NCBI GenBank assembly: GCA_033439795.1
Contig: JAUTDP010000006.1
Span: forward strand, 930,001-994,000
Length of the DNA stretch: 64,000 nt
Direction: 5' to 3'
DNA from: Sordaria brevicollis
Lineage: Eukaryota > Ascomycota > Sordariomycetes > Sordariales > Sordariaceae
In this document: one piece after another, positions 24,601 through 38,374 of the stretch
How positions within the stretch are numbered: position 1 is the first letter of the stretch
Layout of the letters: each line of letters begins with the position of its first letter
Program-made: the position numbers and the translations under genes
The notes under the pieces: generated by a model
What the model was told of the DNA's origin: nothing
Database searches by the model: none
What the model saw: the letters and a program-made list of their open reading frames with translations, nothing else

Positions 24601-27600
24601 AATAAATTCGAGTTATTTTAATTCGGGTTACTCGGGCTCTGGTTATTTATTTTCGATTCCTTCGGTTTCGTCTTTATAATTTTCGGTTTAATTAAAATAA
24701 TTGAATATTATTAATAAATCGTCGTCGCCGTTATTAAAATTATTTATAATATCGTTTATATTATTAATAATATTAATAACCTATAATAATCGCTATATTA
24801 GCGCTTCGTTTACTATTTCTTTATTTATTTTATTATCCGCAATATTATTATGAATATCGGCGGATATTTAAATAAATATTTTAATATAAGGATTAACGGG
24901 AAACGTAAAAGGTAATATAATAAAAGGTTTAATTTAATAAGTCGGTAATAATAACGTAGCGCGTTATTTAAAATACGGGGTTAAAATTTATTACAAAAAG
25001 ATTAAACGTTTATTTATATATATATTTAATTTTTTTTTTTATTTATTATTTTCGTTAAGTTAATTACTATTAACGACCGGAGACGATATTTCGCCGGCTT
25101 TAAGGGGAGGAAAATTATTATTAAAACGAAGTTTTTAATAAAGTACGCTATTCGAACCCGATTCGGAATCTTTTTAACGCTATTTTTTATATTTATTTTA
25201 GAGGGTAATATACTTTACCCGGGTAATTATACCTTTATTCTTAATAAATCGTTGTATAATAATTATTAGAATAAAGAAAAAGGGAATATATTAGTAAATT
25301 GGATTAAAAGATAATAATTCGTTAAATATTATTAAATATAAATATAATAATCGTAGGATTAAATAATAAAAGTTCGATAATTTAATATTAGAATTATTTT
25401 ACGTTAATTAATATTTAAATTAATATATAATTTTTTTATTCCGTAGGGTTACTTAATTAGCCCGGACGATAATAATTAACGTACTTAATACTTTATTAAA
25501 GTTTAGGGAGTTTATTATACGGGCCGCTAAAATTAATAAATATAAAAAGTATAATACCGGCCTTTCTAAAAATTTTAGCGGTTACGTTATAGTTTTATTC
25601 GGTATAAATTAACTATATTATTAACTTTACCCGCCCGATTACGTATACCGGTTATAATTAATTTATATTAATAACGAACCGTTACGATAATTACGTTTAA
25701 ATATTATACGAATTAGTATTATATTTATAAATTCCTAAATTTAACGAACCTATTATAAATTATATAATATAATTATTAATACTTATACCCTATTTCTCCG
25801 AAATAATACGGTTTAAAATCAATATAATTATTCTAAATAGTATATTAATATATATCCTATTTATTATATTACGAAGAAAATTAATTAGAATTTAGTTAGG
25901 TATTTATCGACTATATAAATATTTATTTATTACTTCTATATTATATATTAGATTATTATATAGTAATTTTATTATATATTGTGGAGAATGATGTTATTAA
26001 AAAGATAGAAGAAGAGAAAAAAAAAAAAAAATAAAGGAAAGATAAAGGAAAAGATAAAAGAAAAGATAAAAGAAAAGATAAAGGAAAAGATAAAGGAAAA
26101 GATAAAGGAAAAAATAAAGGAAAAGATAAAGGAAATAATAAAGGAAATGATAAAGGAAATTTTAAAAAAAAAAAAAAAAAAAATAAAGGAAATAGTAAAA
26201 AAAAATAAAGGAAATAGTAAAAGAATATAAAAATAATATAATAAATATAAAATACGAAATACGCCCGATACGCCCGATATATCATATTATTAAATAGATT
26301 TTAAGTCCGATTTAATAAATAATTTATCGCTAACGATTTCGGCGGACGTAGTAGAAATACTAAGGACGGTAGGGGTAACGGTACCGGCGGACGAAGAAAA
26401 TACGGATATATCGGGGGGAGGGGGGAAACGGCGGATTTTAGCGTAAATTTAAAAACGTTAATATTATTGATATTATAAATTATACGTAGAAATATATAAA
26501 TAAATTTAAAATTATTTTATTATAATTCGTATTAATTTCCTCTTGAATCTTCTTTTTAATAGTTAATAAATATCGATTAAATTATTCGTCTAAAGTCCGG
26601 AAATAATATAAATCGATATATTTAAATTCTATATATAATTATTATTAAATTAATAACCTAAATAATTATTCAATTTAATTAATTATTTACTTTCTTTATT
26701 AAATAAATTATCCTAATAATTTAATATATTTAGTTAACGGGCAAATCCGGCCGCCTTTTTATTCCCTTTATATTTGGGTAATATATACGCCCATTCGTAT
26801 AAAAAATCGACGATTTCGAGGGTAATAATATTAAATATTTTTAAAAACGTAAATTAATATATATTATAATATAACTAATATTATCTATCTTTAAATAAAA
26901 CGAAATAAGAAAGTAACGCCGGATAAAATAAAATACGATAAAATAAAATAAAATACGATATAAAATAAAAGAAGAAAACGACGCCGGATAAAATAAAAAA
27001 ATAAGAAAATAATATAATATATTTCGATAATAGAATTAATTAAAGGGATAGGACCGAATATAATTCAAGCGGCCAATTATTTACGTTTAGACTTTAAAAA
27101 AGTTTTCGGGGGATTAAAAATTATTAATTATATTTATAGTTTTTTTTTCCGATAACGAAATATTGGGATTGAAGAATTCTTCGAATTCGGGGTCGTCGGT
27201 ATAGCGTTCTATTAACGTCTAAATAATAATAAGTATTATAATTTCTAATTTTAATATAAATCTATATATATTATTATATTGGTTAAAGTCGCCCGTTTAT
27301 AATTTTTTTAATAATTTATTAAAACGTTACGGGCTATAAAAAAATTGGTACTATACGGGTTAAATTTCCCGTAAATAGATTAAATAATTTAATAATATAT
27401 TAATTTTAATATTTATTATTATAATTATTATTATTATCGTTATTAAAGATTAGATTTATAGTCTTTTCGTTCTTAAGGAGGGCGTGGTAGTAGAGAAAGA
27501 TTTATTAAGCCGCCTTATCCTTCAATTTCTTCAATTTTATTTATTCTACGGCTATTTCTTTTTTAATTTTAAATTTATCCTATTCCGGACTAAAATCTTC

Positions 27601-27927
27601 TTTAATTAGTATTAATTTATTCTTCGGATATTTTATCTTTTTTATTCGATATAATTACTATTATATAATAATTATATTTTCGAAATTTTATTTTCTTTAA
27701 ATTTAAATAATTAAAGGTTAATATAATCCAACCGAAATTTAAAATTATTATAAGTTATAAATTAATTAATAAAGATAATAAATTATAAAGAAGAAATCGT
27801 TATACCGATAATTATTAAATATTTAAAATTTATAATTTTAAAAATAATAAGTAGAAATAATATTATAATAGAAATAGGATAATTATAATGAAAATAAATA
27901 ATAAAGGATTTAAATTAAATTAACCTT
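24601..27927. other. AT-rich relic DNA with no identifiable element boundaries
   Basis: RIP-mutated sequence. It includes a plus-strand frame fragment of about 45 codons ending at 26446 (…SADVVEILRTVGVTVPADEE… and a Gly4-KRR tail), a G-rich run GGGGGGAGGGGGG at 26414-26426, the GATAAAGGAAAA repeat, and short ATAAAATAAAATACG repeats at 26910-27000. No LTR, reverse transcriptase or transposase motif was recognised. Confidence 0.4.
26032..26225 (+). repeat. GATAAAGGAAAA tandem repeat
   Basis: A 12-nt unit GATAAAGGAAAA recurs about ten times with small changes (GATAAAAGAAAA, AATAAAGGAAAA), ending in a run of A. In the plus frame it would encode Lys-Asp-Lys-Gly-type repeats, so it may derive from a low-complexity part of a gene. 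Confidence 0.8.
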
Positions 27928-28021
27928 TTAGTAAGCGGAAAATTTATTTATACGGCCTATTAATTCGGCGAAATTCTCGTCGGCTTTAGCGTTAACTTCT
28001 TTAATAATTTTAACTTTAATT
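27928..28021 (-). pseudogene. C-terminal fragment of the coding relic split by element A
   Basis: On the minus strand this reads KVKIIKEVNAKADENF… and ends …NKFSAY at a TAA stop at 27928-27930. Removing element A and one copy of its 5-bp target duplication joins it in frame to the fragment at 38375-38990. Confidence 0.55.
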
Positions 28022-28026
28022 TTACT

Positions 28027-28291
28027 TATTACGAGCGACGTGGTCACGAGAGACAAGCTTAACACGTTGAATCCAGGTCTATTGTAGAATTATAAAATGA
28101 AGAAGAAAAGAAGAAAACGAATAAAGGGCGCGCCCCGCGCCAGGGTTTATACCTGGGCGCGGGCGACCTACGAAGGTAATACGCAATTACGTACGCTAAT
28201 ACAATTAACCTCTATTAGGGTAATTATTTAAATAATAACCGGTCCACTAGATAGGGCCCTAGTAAGGACCCTATCCGCTAGCGCCGTAATA
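28027..28291 (-). repeat. 3' LTR of element A
   Basis: It is 265 bp, equal in length to its partner at 38105-38369. Differences between the two are almost all C-to-T or G-to-A. It lies directly beyond the minus-strand polypurine tract. Confidence 0.88.
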
Positions 28292-29339
28292 TTACCCCCC
28301 CTTCGAGAAAAAATTCGCCCCGAATTTTCGAAATACTAAAATTATTATTATATATAAAATAAATCCCTTACTTCCTAGTGCCCACCGCCCTCTTTAATTT
28401 CTTCGTACCCTTCTTTAAAAGGACGTTATCTTCTAAATAATCCTTATCGAATTCTTTTGCCTTAATCTTCTATAATTACTCCTTTAAATATATAAGTAGC
28501 CCTAAATATTTAAGGTATATTTTATAATATACTTTTAAAAATTTAAATAAATTTTTAAAATTCTTAACGTCGTAGAACTTCGGGTTCGGGTCGTATCCTT
28601 TCTAATTTACTCGGTGTTAAAATTTATTAAAATATATTCAAGAAATTAAAATTTCCTTTACTTCCTATTCGATATCGTTTTTTATATACTTTTTTATTAA
28701 TTTTTTTAATTTATAATTAAATAATAAATTATTAGGATATTTCCGAAATTTATTAGTATAAAAAATATCCGTTCCTCTCTAACCCTTTAATATTTTTAAC
28801 TTAAATAAATAATTATACTTTTCTTTAATTTTAAAATATTAATTCGTTAAAAGAAAATCGAATTTATAATTTAATTAATTTATAAATTTATTCTATTTAA
28901 TAATAAATATTTTATTATTAAGTCCGAAATCCGGGACGTATCGATATTTATTTAATTATTTAATTATCCGCTCCTAAATTTTAGTAATAAATTCTTTCAT
29001 TTTATTTACGTATTTTCGGATCCAATTTATTAAACCTTACGCGTTTTTCCGGCTAAATTTCTTTTTAATTATTAATTATACGCTATTAAAGTTAATTCGA
29101 ACTTCCTAATTTAAAATTTTAAATATTAAAAATCTTTTTAATACTTTGTATAATTATATTTTATTTAAATTATTATACGGTATTTTTATTTATATTATAT
29201 TTATTATTAAAATCGCTTTTAATTAATTATTTTAAAAATAATTAACGAAAGGACGAAAACGCTAATCGAAGTATTCGTTTATAATTTCGGTTTACCCTAT
29301 AATTTAATTATATTTTAAGGAGGCTAATTTCTATTTAAT

Positions 29340-31320
29340 ATTTAAAATTTTAATTAATTCATTTATAAAATTTAATATAAATTAGGGGCTTCTATCCGAA
29401 ATAATTTCGCTTAATAATCCGTAAATATAGTAAAGGCCCTTATAATATATATAAATTATATTTCGGGCTATTATTATTATAAAATAAAGGATAATTTATA
29501 ATATTTTATTTAATCGGTCTATTATTATAAATACGTTATCGAATCTTTATTTATCCTTAAATATAATTTTAAAATTTACGATTAAATTTTATTAAATATA
29601 TTAAACCGTTGGGATAAATTCCAATTTACCGGGGGTTTTATCCTAGAGAACCTTTAAAATATAATATATTACGCAATTAGCGATAAAGCGATTAATATTA
29701 CCGGTTATTCCTAATTACTAATATTATATAAATATTAAACGTTTTATTTTATTTCGGTTTAAATAAACGGTAATAATTTTTATATATAGTTCGTAAATAA
29801 TTTAAATTTTTAAAGTACCGGGTAATATAATAAATTTATCGAAACGGGTAAAAATTTTATTGGTAATAAATTAATACCCGTTCTCCCCCCTTTTAATTAT
29901 ATTTCGATAAATTTCTAAATCCGGGTATATTTTATTTTCGAGAATAAAGCGATTTATAAATAAATAACCTTTTAATCGTTCCTCCTAAATTCCCTTTACG
30001 ATTTTAAAATTAATTTCTATAATAACTATACCTAGAAATATAATCGACGCGTAAATTATATTAATATTATTAATTATATTATTAAATTATATTATTTAAT
30101 TATTATCGAAATTCTTAAAAATTTAAAAAGTCCTTTATACCTCCTACTTCGCCTTTTAACTCTTTAAATCCTCTACCTTCCTTAATAATACGTCCATTAT
30201 ACCGTTTTCCTTTCTTAACTAGTAAAAAATAATAAAATAATATTAAAATAAAAATTCAGTTTACCCGGCTTATTATAGGTTTAAAAGTCTTTTAATACTA
30301 AATTATTTAAAAGTTTCGTTATTTATTAGGATTAAAAAGGGCTCGTATAAATTAATAAATTCGGCTCTCTAATATTATAAAATTTTAATAATAATTATTA
30401 ATTCCTTATTATAAATAGAATAATTATACTTTACGCCATATATCGTTTTTAAATAAAAAGTAATTAATCGCTATTTATTATTAATCAATTATAATAATAT
30501 ATTAATTACTATTCTATCGGACGCGTCTATTTCTATACGTATTAAATATTCGTATTAAAAATAGGCTAAAATAAGCGTTAATAGTAAACGATTCTTAAAT
30601 TCTTTAAACGTAATTTAATAATCTTTATTCTAATTAAAAACTTCTCCCTTCTTAATTATAATTATTAAAGGCTTTACTATCTAATTATAATCCTTAACAA
30701 AGCGCTTATAGAAGTTATAAAAACTTAAGAAAAATTATATCCTTTATATATTCGTTAGGACCTACTAATCCTTTATAATTATAATCTTTTAAAAGTCTAT
30801 TAATACGCTATTAATTCTAATAATAAAATTTAGGAATTTAATCTTTTTAATATAAAATTCGTATTTATTTAAATCCGCCTATAAACCGGCCGCCTCTAAC
30901 CTTACTAATACCTTCTTAATATAGATTTTATATTCTTCTAAACTATTCGAAAAAATGAAAATATTATTAATATACGCGTTATAAAAATCGTCGAAATATC
31001 CTATTAAAATTTCGTTAATATATTGCTAAAAAATAAACGGACCGTTAATTAACCCGAAGGGTAGGACTTTATACTTATAAACGCTATATCTTATTCGGAA
31101 TATTATTAACTCTTTATCGTCCGGGTATATACGTATCTAATAGAATACTTATCGGATATTTATTTTTAAAAAGATTTTTACCTAATTAATTCGGGCAATA
31201 ATTTCGTCGATAAAAGGCAACGGGTATTTATCTTTTCGAATAATAATATTAAATTTCTAATAATTTATATAGAATTTTAACCCACTATTGGCCTTAAATA
31301 TAAAAAGGATAAGTACCGTT
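29340..31320 (-). pseudogene. pol relic of element A (RT, RNase H, integrase)
   Basis: Minus-strand reading shows KDKYPLPFIDEIIARI and later YKYKVLPFGLINGPFIFQQY (reverse transcriptase), IRIEIDASDRIV (RNase H) and GLLSEIISDRSP (integrase core). Stops occur where Gln or Trp is expected, such as SDRSP followed by TAA. No intact protein can be made. Confidence 0.85.
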
Positions 31321-33916
31321 TATAAGGCCGAATTACTTTCAATAAACCTTTTAATTAATATTTTATTAATATATTTCTAATAAACTTTTAATTCGTCTAC
31401 CGATATTTTATATAACGGATTATAATTAAAATCTTTAAATTTCACTCCGCTTATTAAATTAATTTTATAATCGTTAATATAATAATCTAATAAAATATTA
31501 AATTCCTTTTTATTAAATATATTTAAATATTTATAAACGTATTTAAGGATTTCTTTTTTAATTCGCTTATATAATTCTACCTTATCCTCGGCGAAAATTT
31601 ATCTTTTTCAATCGTTAATAAATCGATCGAATTCGTAAAGGCTAATAACTCTTATATATTCTCGTTTAATAAATATAAAGAAAATATTAACCCCAACGAC
31701 GGCGAAATTATTATAATATTTATACTATTCTACGCCGTCGCGTTTTAATCGGTATCGGCTATATATATTTTCTCCTTAATAAGGATTATTCTTTTATTTA
31801 ATATTAAATATTTCGATATATTTACGTCGTATAAATATCGTATTATCGTCTTCCTATTATAAAGCGCGTTAATTTATTAATTCGTATTTTATTTTTATTA
31901 AATTCTCGTCTTCTCCCAGTCGAACGGGTCTTTCTTTAGGCTCCTCGAAAAATTCGGTCGGTCGGCCGTATTTTATTAAAAGCGATAATAAAGGAATCGT
32001 ATTAACGAAGGCTTCGAATTCGGAAATCCGTTTATTAAATACTAAAAAAGTAGTAATTACTTTATCGAAAATTAATTTAATATTAATAATATTTATTAGG
32101 ATTTTATATTTCTTTAATTAATATTTATTTAAAATAATATTATAACCCGAATTAAGAATAATTATTACCTTTTTATCGAATTTCTAATTTTATATTTTAA
32201 TTAATCCTTTTAAATATTAATTAATCGTTTTATTATATTATCCGGTATAGCCTCTTATAACGTACGGTTAAAACCCGTATAATCTTTCTACTCCTTATTT
32301 TATTATATTACTTATAAAATCCTTATTTATAAAAATATTACCGTTTATTCCCGAATTAATAAACATATTATTCGTAAATAAAATTTTTCTATTATTACCT
32401 ACTATAATATAGGATATAACTAAGGTTAACCTACTTAAATAATCTTTTAAAAATCCTTTATTTACCTTTATTTTCTTTAATAGTATTTTTTTTAAATTCT
32501 TTTTAAAATAAATATTTATTAACTTAATCCCTAAAAGGGAATTTAATATTCTTAAAGTAATTAATTTTCCGCTTTATTATCGGCCGGCTTATTATCCTCT
32601 TTGTTTTTACGACTATAATAATCAACGAATTTATTAATATAATTAGGGTTATTACTACAATAATTAAAATAATTATAAAAACGGTATTTAATTTCTTTAT
32701 ATACAAAATATTTATTTTCTTCGAATAATTTACGGGCCTCTTTACGAATTATATTAAGGGCGTAATAGGAACTACTTCGGTTACCGCTACTAATATTAAT
32801 ACTATTATTAATAATATTATTAAAATTCTTATTAAAATCGTTAAAACCCCTAACCTTACTAAATAAATTCGAAGAAGAGGAGGTATTTTTATCCTTATTT
32901 TTATTATCCTTTTTAACCTTATTATTATAAAAAATATATTAATTAATTTCGATTGCCTTTTTAATTATTAAAGCGTATTAATTAAAAGTTATATCCTCCT
33001 ATCTATATCCTTAAAAAAATATATTTTAAATATTATTAAGGAATTTCTAATTAAATTCTTATTTTTATAAATTAAGCGGGCGATTATATTCTCCGGCTAA
33101 ACGAACGAATTTATTATAGAATTCCTAAAAATCACTACTTATTTCGAATTTTAAATCGTTAAATTTATAAATAACTTTCTTTTTATAATTATAATTATAA
33201 TATTCAGTACGTAAATAGATTAATAACTTATTAAAAGTTTTAATATTATAAAGGTTATTAGCGAAATAAGGTTCGAGGTTTTAAATAGCTTTATTAACGG
33301 TATAATTCTTAATATATATTTTCTTAATTTCGTTATTAAAGAAATAGTTGGCGTTTAATTTAAATTTATTAAAAATATAATAATATTAAATATCGAAAGT
33401 AATAATATCTTTATCCTTTTTATTATAGAAATAAAGTAAATCCTTCTCTTTAATTAATAAACGTTTACGGTTAACTATAGAAAAATCGGTAATAAGGGTC
33501 TCCTTATAATAACCTCCTTTATTACTATTTTCGTTATAATTAATATAATCGGTATAATCGTAACGTTTAAAATTCTTAGGAATTAAGAAAATAATTTTCT
33601 TTTTACGGAAATTAATATTTTCTTTATAGAAATCGATATTCTTTTTAAATAAAGTAGCGACTACGGTATATAAATTAGTTACGTCGCTGTCCTAAACTGC
33701 TATTATTCTTTTTAATTCCTCGGTTTAAACTTTTATAATTATTAGATTATTTTTAATTTTAGCGAATTCCTTCTCTTTTTCGATTAAATTATAACGGGTC
33801 TTATTTTATTTAATAAAGAAGTAAAGATAGGAAAGGTAGCCCTTAATTAAAGAATTATCTTTTTATTTATAAAGGGTACTTTATTTATCGGTATAACTGT
33901 CGTTAAACGGGGTATT

Positions 33917-34121
33917 TATTACGGCACTAAATTATCGGTAACGCTCCCTAAGCGTCTTAGCACCGAACTACCAGCGGAGTATAATCGTACCTATAATTAT
34001 ATTTCCACCTTATTTATATATATAAGTCCGAAAGTAAAATTTTCGCTACTTTCTCTTAATCTTCTCCTCTTTATATAATAATACATTTTCTCCAAGCCTC
34101 TATTAAATCGGTATTATAATA
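33917..34121 (+). repeat. 5' LTR of element C
   Basis: It is 205 bp. Its 3' half aligns with 36870-36977: TAAGTCCGA, TTTTCGCT, CTTCTCCTCTT and CTCCAAGCCTCT are shared in order, and the remaining differences are mostly C-to-T or G-to-A. Confidence 0.75.
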
Positions 34122-34499
34122 ATTTATTATACCTTTTTATAATTAATAACTTAACGTTTATTAAGTATTTTACTTTAATTAATTCGTAAAAACGGTACCG
34201 ATCTTTTTTAATTAAATTTTATCGAACCCCTTTTTACGAAATCCTTTATCCTCTTTATTAATTACTATTTCGACCGAATATTACCGACCCTTCGCTAGCC
34301 TTATAATTAAATATTATTAATTTTTCTCCGCTTTTACGCCCGCTTAAATTTAAATTCAATTTTAATTATAAACCTAAATAGCCCCGAAACGTTTAATACA
34401 AATACCCCAAACTTTAATTCTAATAACGAATAATAAACTTTCGTTACTAATTTCTTTCTTTCCTATAATTAATTTTATATTAATATTATTATTTACAAT

Positions 34500-34910
34500 T
34501 TATAAAACGATTTTTTTCGCTTTATAAGCGTTATAAAAATAAATCCCGAACTTTTCTTCTAATTCCGTACTTATTTCGACGTTATTAAAACCTAATTTAA
34601 CCGCGCTTAAAACCGCGTTTACGACGCTTAAATTTAAATTATAATAAATTTCGATATAATTTCCTATTTTAAAATCCAATTTCGCGGCTATATCGCCGAA
34701 TTCGTTTAGGAAATTATTAAAATACGGAGGTAAACCGATTAAACCCTCTTCTACGTTTCCGAATTCGAAACCGCCGTCCGTTTTTAAATTATTCGGACCG
34801 ATATAATTAATTAGCGAATTAACGCTACTTAATTTAAAATTAACCGACGTATTACCGAAATTACGTCCTAAATTCGCTAATACATTACTGATTAAATTAA
34901 TTTTTAGCCC
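34500..34910 (-). pseudogene. 136-codon stop-free antisense stretch in element C, unknown
   Basis: A minus-strand frame of 136 codons without a stop ends with TAA at 34500, within DNA where stops usually come every 10-20 codons. The sequence looks protein-like (DGGFEFGNVEEGLIGLPP, NEFGDIAAKLDFKIGNY). No ATG is at its start, the family is not recognised, and it runs opposite to gag. It may be a relic of a captured gene or an antisense ORF. Confidence 0.35.
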
Positions 34911-35389
34911 TTATTTATTATTTTTTTTTTTTCTATCTTCCTTTTTATTTAATTATATTTATAGCGTTAAACCCCTTATTTTTATTAACGTTAAACGTTC
35001 CTTTGCGAAACGATAGGAGGAATATATTAATTAAAAATTTTTTATTAATATTAAATTCGCTATTAATTATATTATTTACCTAATATTTACCGATTAAATC
35101 CTTTATATTTTTTAACGCTTTTCTAATAACGTTTTTATATATATTCGTTCTAAAGTCGATATAATTACAACCTTTTTTTAAAATTCTATTATTTAACCTA
35201 CGGGTTTTATTAATTTTTAGGATTTTTTTAAATAATTCGACCCGTACTATATTACTTTCGATATTTATATTAAAGTAGTCCGGGAAATAGATTATTTATA
35301 ATAAAGTACCCTTTTTTTTACCGATTTTATTTTTACGTTTATTAAATTTATTGATTTTTATAAATTTAATATTCGTTATTATATTAACG

Positions 35390-36881
35390 CTTTTAAATCG
35401 AAAATTAATAAACGCTTTTAGGATATTTTCGTTAACGTTATTAATATTAACCGCCCGGCCTCCGACGATTTTGAAAATTGGGTAAATTTCCTTTGCGAAT
35501 TTATTATTAATTTATTAAACGTTAATTATCGTACCGGTATTTCGTTATTTACCCCCGCTTAATCTGCCGGCGATTTTATAATTTTTAATAAAATTTTTAC
35601 CCCTACGGGGAAATTTAATAGCCCTATTTCTATAGAGGAATAAATTTACTATAAAATAAAAGGTTTATATATATATTATAGTGGGGCCGGCTATTATATT
35701 ATAATTTATATAATTAAGGCGAAATATAAGGCCTAAACCCCTATTCCCGTTTAAAACGCCCCGGCTTTAATATTAACGTTTAAGGCGGGAAAAATTTAAT
35801 TTCTAATAAAAATCGCCGCTAAAAGCGTAATACGGAGGAATTAAAAAATTTATATTTATATTTTATAAGATTAAATATTAATTTCTCTTTTTTAAATTCT
35901 ATTCGCTTTAATAACGCCCCTGAAATATTATATTCTATAATAATCGATTTTAAGTATTTACTAATAAGTTTTATTAATTCTTCTTTTATATAACGTTATA
36001 TTTTCCTTTTAATACTTTTTTATTACCCCCGTACTTTCCGCTTAATTAACGGTCGCAAAGGAGGTTTTATTTTTTATATTTATATTATATTTTATTTTAT
36101 CGGTTTTTTTACGGATCGTTTTATTCTCTTTATTTAATTTTTTAATAGCCCCGATATTATTTTTAGCCTCCTTTAATTAAAAAAGTATAATTTTATTATA
36201 AATTAATTATAAGGTATTATAAATTTCTTTAATTTTATTATTAGGGAAACGCTTTTATTTCCCTCGCCCTTTATTGAAAATATATTAGACTTTCCTTTAC
36301 CGGTTATAACCCCTCGGATATTACTAAAGATTAGGCCCGTACTCCGAGACCTAACCCGACTTTCCGCTAAATTATAAAAATTTCGCCGCCGTTCCGCTTC
36401 TTCCCGTTATATTTTAAAGGCCCGCTCCCGCCCGAATAGTTATAATTAGCCGTAGGATGCAATTATCCGCTTATTATTTACCCCTAATTTTATTTTAGCG
36501 TATAAGGAACCCGGCGTAGAGGTCTTTAAATATACTCCCGATTAATTTTACTGTTTTACCGAGATTATAATACTTTTCCCCGGTTCCGACGGTAGTTCGC
36601 CGATAATTATAGTCCCGCTCCCCGACCCCGACCCCGAGGACTTCAACCAGACCCTTAGTAACTTCGACGATATTATACTTCGCGCGGTCCTCGCCGGCCA
36701 GCCTACACCTATCCCCTTTTACCGGTCTTTAATTAGTTACCGGGATTAGGTAGCGGAGTAGTTATAGCTCCGGGCCGTTTCGGCGGAGGACATCCAGAAG
36801 TATATCGACGGAAAACCAGCACCCACCCACGCAGAGATCATCGAGGCTTTACCGGAACACCTTCACCGCCTTTGGAAATAA
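35390..36881 (+). pseudogene. gag and pol-start relic of element C
   Basis: On the plus strand, a segment reading DDFENWVNFLCEFI leads to a CX2CX4HX4C zinc knuckle at 35668-35709. Its two first Cys, the His and the last Cys all now read Tyr (TGT or CAT changed to TAT by RIP). Further on, the segment from about 36490 reads EPGVEVFKYTPD, then RAVSAEDIQKYIDGKPAP and ALPEHLHRLWK. It stops at 36879-36881, where the gypsy family would continue into reverse transcriptase. Three in-frame TAG codons replace likely Trp or Gln. Confidence 0.6.
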
Positions 36882-38104
36882 GTCCGAGAGCAGAGTTTTC
36901 GCTGCTCTCTCTCGATCTTCTCCTCTTCGTGCAATAATACGTCTTCTCCAAGCCTCTGCTAGATCGGTATCGTGACAGTATTATTTTAAATTTCTCTATT
37001 ATTAAACGGATCGTTATTTTAACCGTCGTTAAACGGGGTATTATTTTAAATTCCTTTATTAAAATAATTAATAATTTAATATAATATAATAAATTAGGTT
37101 TAAAATTTATAATTCTTTTCGTATAATACGGCGTTTTTATAACGTAAAGTCTTATAATCGTTTAATTCAAAGTCGGGATCCTTATTCCCGCGGGCCTCTA
37201 ATAATTAATATATTAGAAATATATTTTTACTTTATTCCTTACGCAAATCCTTATAAAAACGTTTATTATTTATTTCAACGCTTTTCTAATATTTTAATAA
37301 ATTAACGGCGTATTCGTATATTTATCCTAAATTAATATTTAAATTAATAACGATAATTTAATATCCCCGTTATTAAAAAAGAATAGCCTTAATTAAAATA
37401 ATTCGCAATTTAATTTCTTCGAAAATAATATATACGCCTTTAAAATCTTTAATAATAGATTTAAAAATATCGAAATCTATTAATAAAATATTACTATTAT
37501 TCTATTCCTAATAATTTTAACCTATAATTATTAAAATTTTAAAGGTAAAGGCTAAATAACTTTTATTATATTAGGCTTAATATTTCGCAATTGTATTAAT
37601 CTTCGTATATAAAAAGCCGAATAAATCCTCCGTACTAAACGTATAACGAACGTTAGCGAATTTATTAATAATTTCCTAATTGAAAAATGTAATAACTTTA
37701 TTTATATCCTCTAGAATATTATAATCCTTTAAATTAAATTTATCGATATTATATAATTAAGTATCCTATTTCTCTTTAAAAGTACTAATTATAATATTAT
37801 TAAGCGAATAACGCTTAAAAATATCGTTTTATTAAATAATTATATTAAAAATAATAAATATATCCGTAATATTAAATTTAATTTATTCGATTACGAATTT
37901 ATTAAATATATTCTTCTTTTAAATTTCGTTTATTTAAACGCTCTTAATAATAAAAATTTAATAGTCTTAACCGCGGTAGCCTTTTCGTCGGGGGTATATA
38001 CTATCGTAATTAATTACAAGGGTATATATTATAATTGCTTTAATCGGTAAATAAATTTAGGATATTTAGATATTTCCTTAATATATTAAAAATAATTTTA
38101 TAAT

Positions 38105-38369
38105 TATTACGAGCGACGTAGTTACGAGAGATAAGTTTAATACATTAAATTTAGGTCTATTATAGAATTATAAAATAAAGAAGAAAAGAAAAAAACGAGT
38201 AAAGGGCACGCCCCGCGCCAGGGTTTATACTTAGGCGCGGGCGACCCACGAAGGTGGCACGCAGTTACGTGCGCTAATGCGGTCAACCTCTATTAGGGTG
38301 ACCGCCCAAGCGATAACCGGTCCGCCAGATAGGGCCCTGGCAGGGACCCTGTCCGCCAGCGCCGTAACA
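38105..38369 (-). repeat. 5' LTR of element A
   Basis: It is 265 bp. The part from 38187 to 38369 is hardly mutated and keeps many CpA sites, while 38105-38186 is heavily mutated. Confidence 0.88.
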
Positions 38370-38374
38370 TTACC

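Larger units (their letters stand above)
33917..36977 (+). mobile_element. Internally deleted gypsy-type element C, nested in element A
   Basis: A perfect 5-bp target duplication GTATT (33912-33916 and 36978-36982) flanks 3061 bp. The ends form an inverted pair, TATTACGGC at the left (ancestrally TGTCACG-like) and CGTGACA at the right. The left LTR is 205 bp (33917-34121). Only its last 105 bp or so are matched at the right end (about 36870-36977). The inside carries a gag zinc knuckle and the start of a pol-like frame on the plus strand, then jumps straight into LTR sequence. That indicates one large deletion from pol into the 3' LTR. Confidence 0.75.
28027..38369 (-). mobile_element. Ty3/gypsy LTR retrotransposon A, RIP-inactivated
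   Basis: Two LTRs of exactly 265 bp (28027-28291 and 38105-38369) bound the element. Both LTRs begin with a form of TGTTACGAG and end with a form of CGTAACA. A 5-bp target duplication flanks it: TTACT at 28022-28026 and TTACC at 38370-38374, one base apart. The polypurine tract GAAGGGGGGG reads on the minus strand just inside the left LTR, so the element runs right to left. On that strand the order is reverse transcriptase (about 31310-31000), RNase H (about 30540-30500) and integrase (about 29430-29340), the Ty3/gypsy order. The 10.3-kb length includes a later 3.1-kb insertion (element C). Confidence 0.9.

Noticed and set aside
25956..26285. Minus-strand ORF of 109 codons, almost only Phe, Leu, Pro and Ser.
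   Set aside because: It is the complement of the GATAAAGGAAAA tandem repeat, not a gene.
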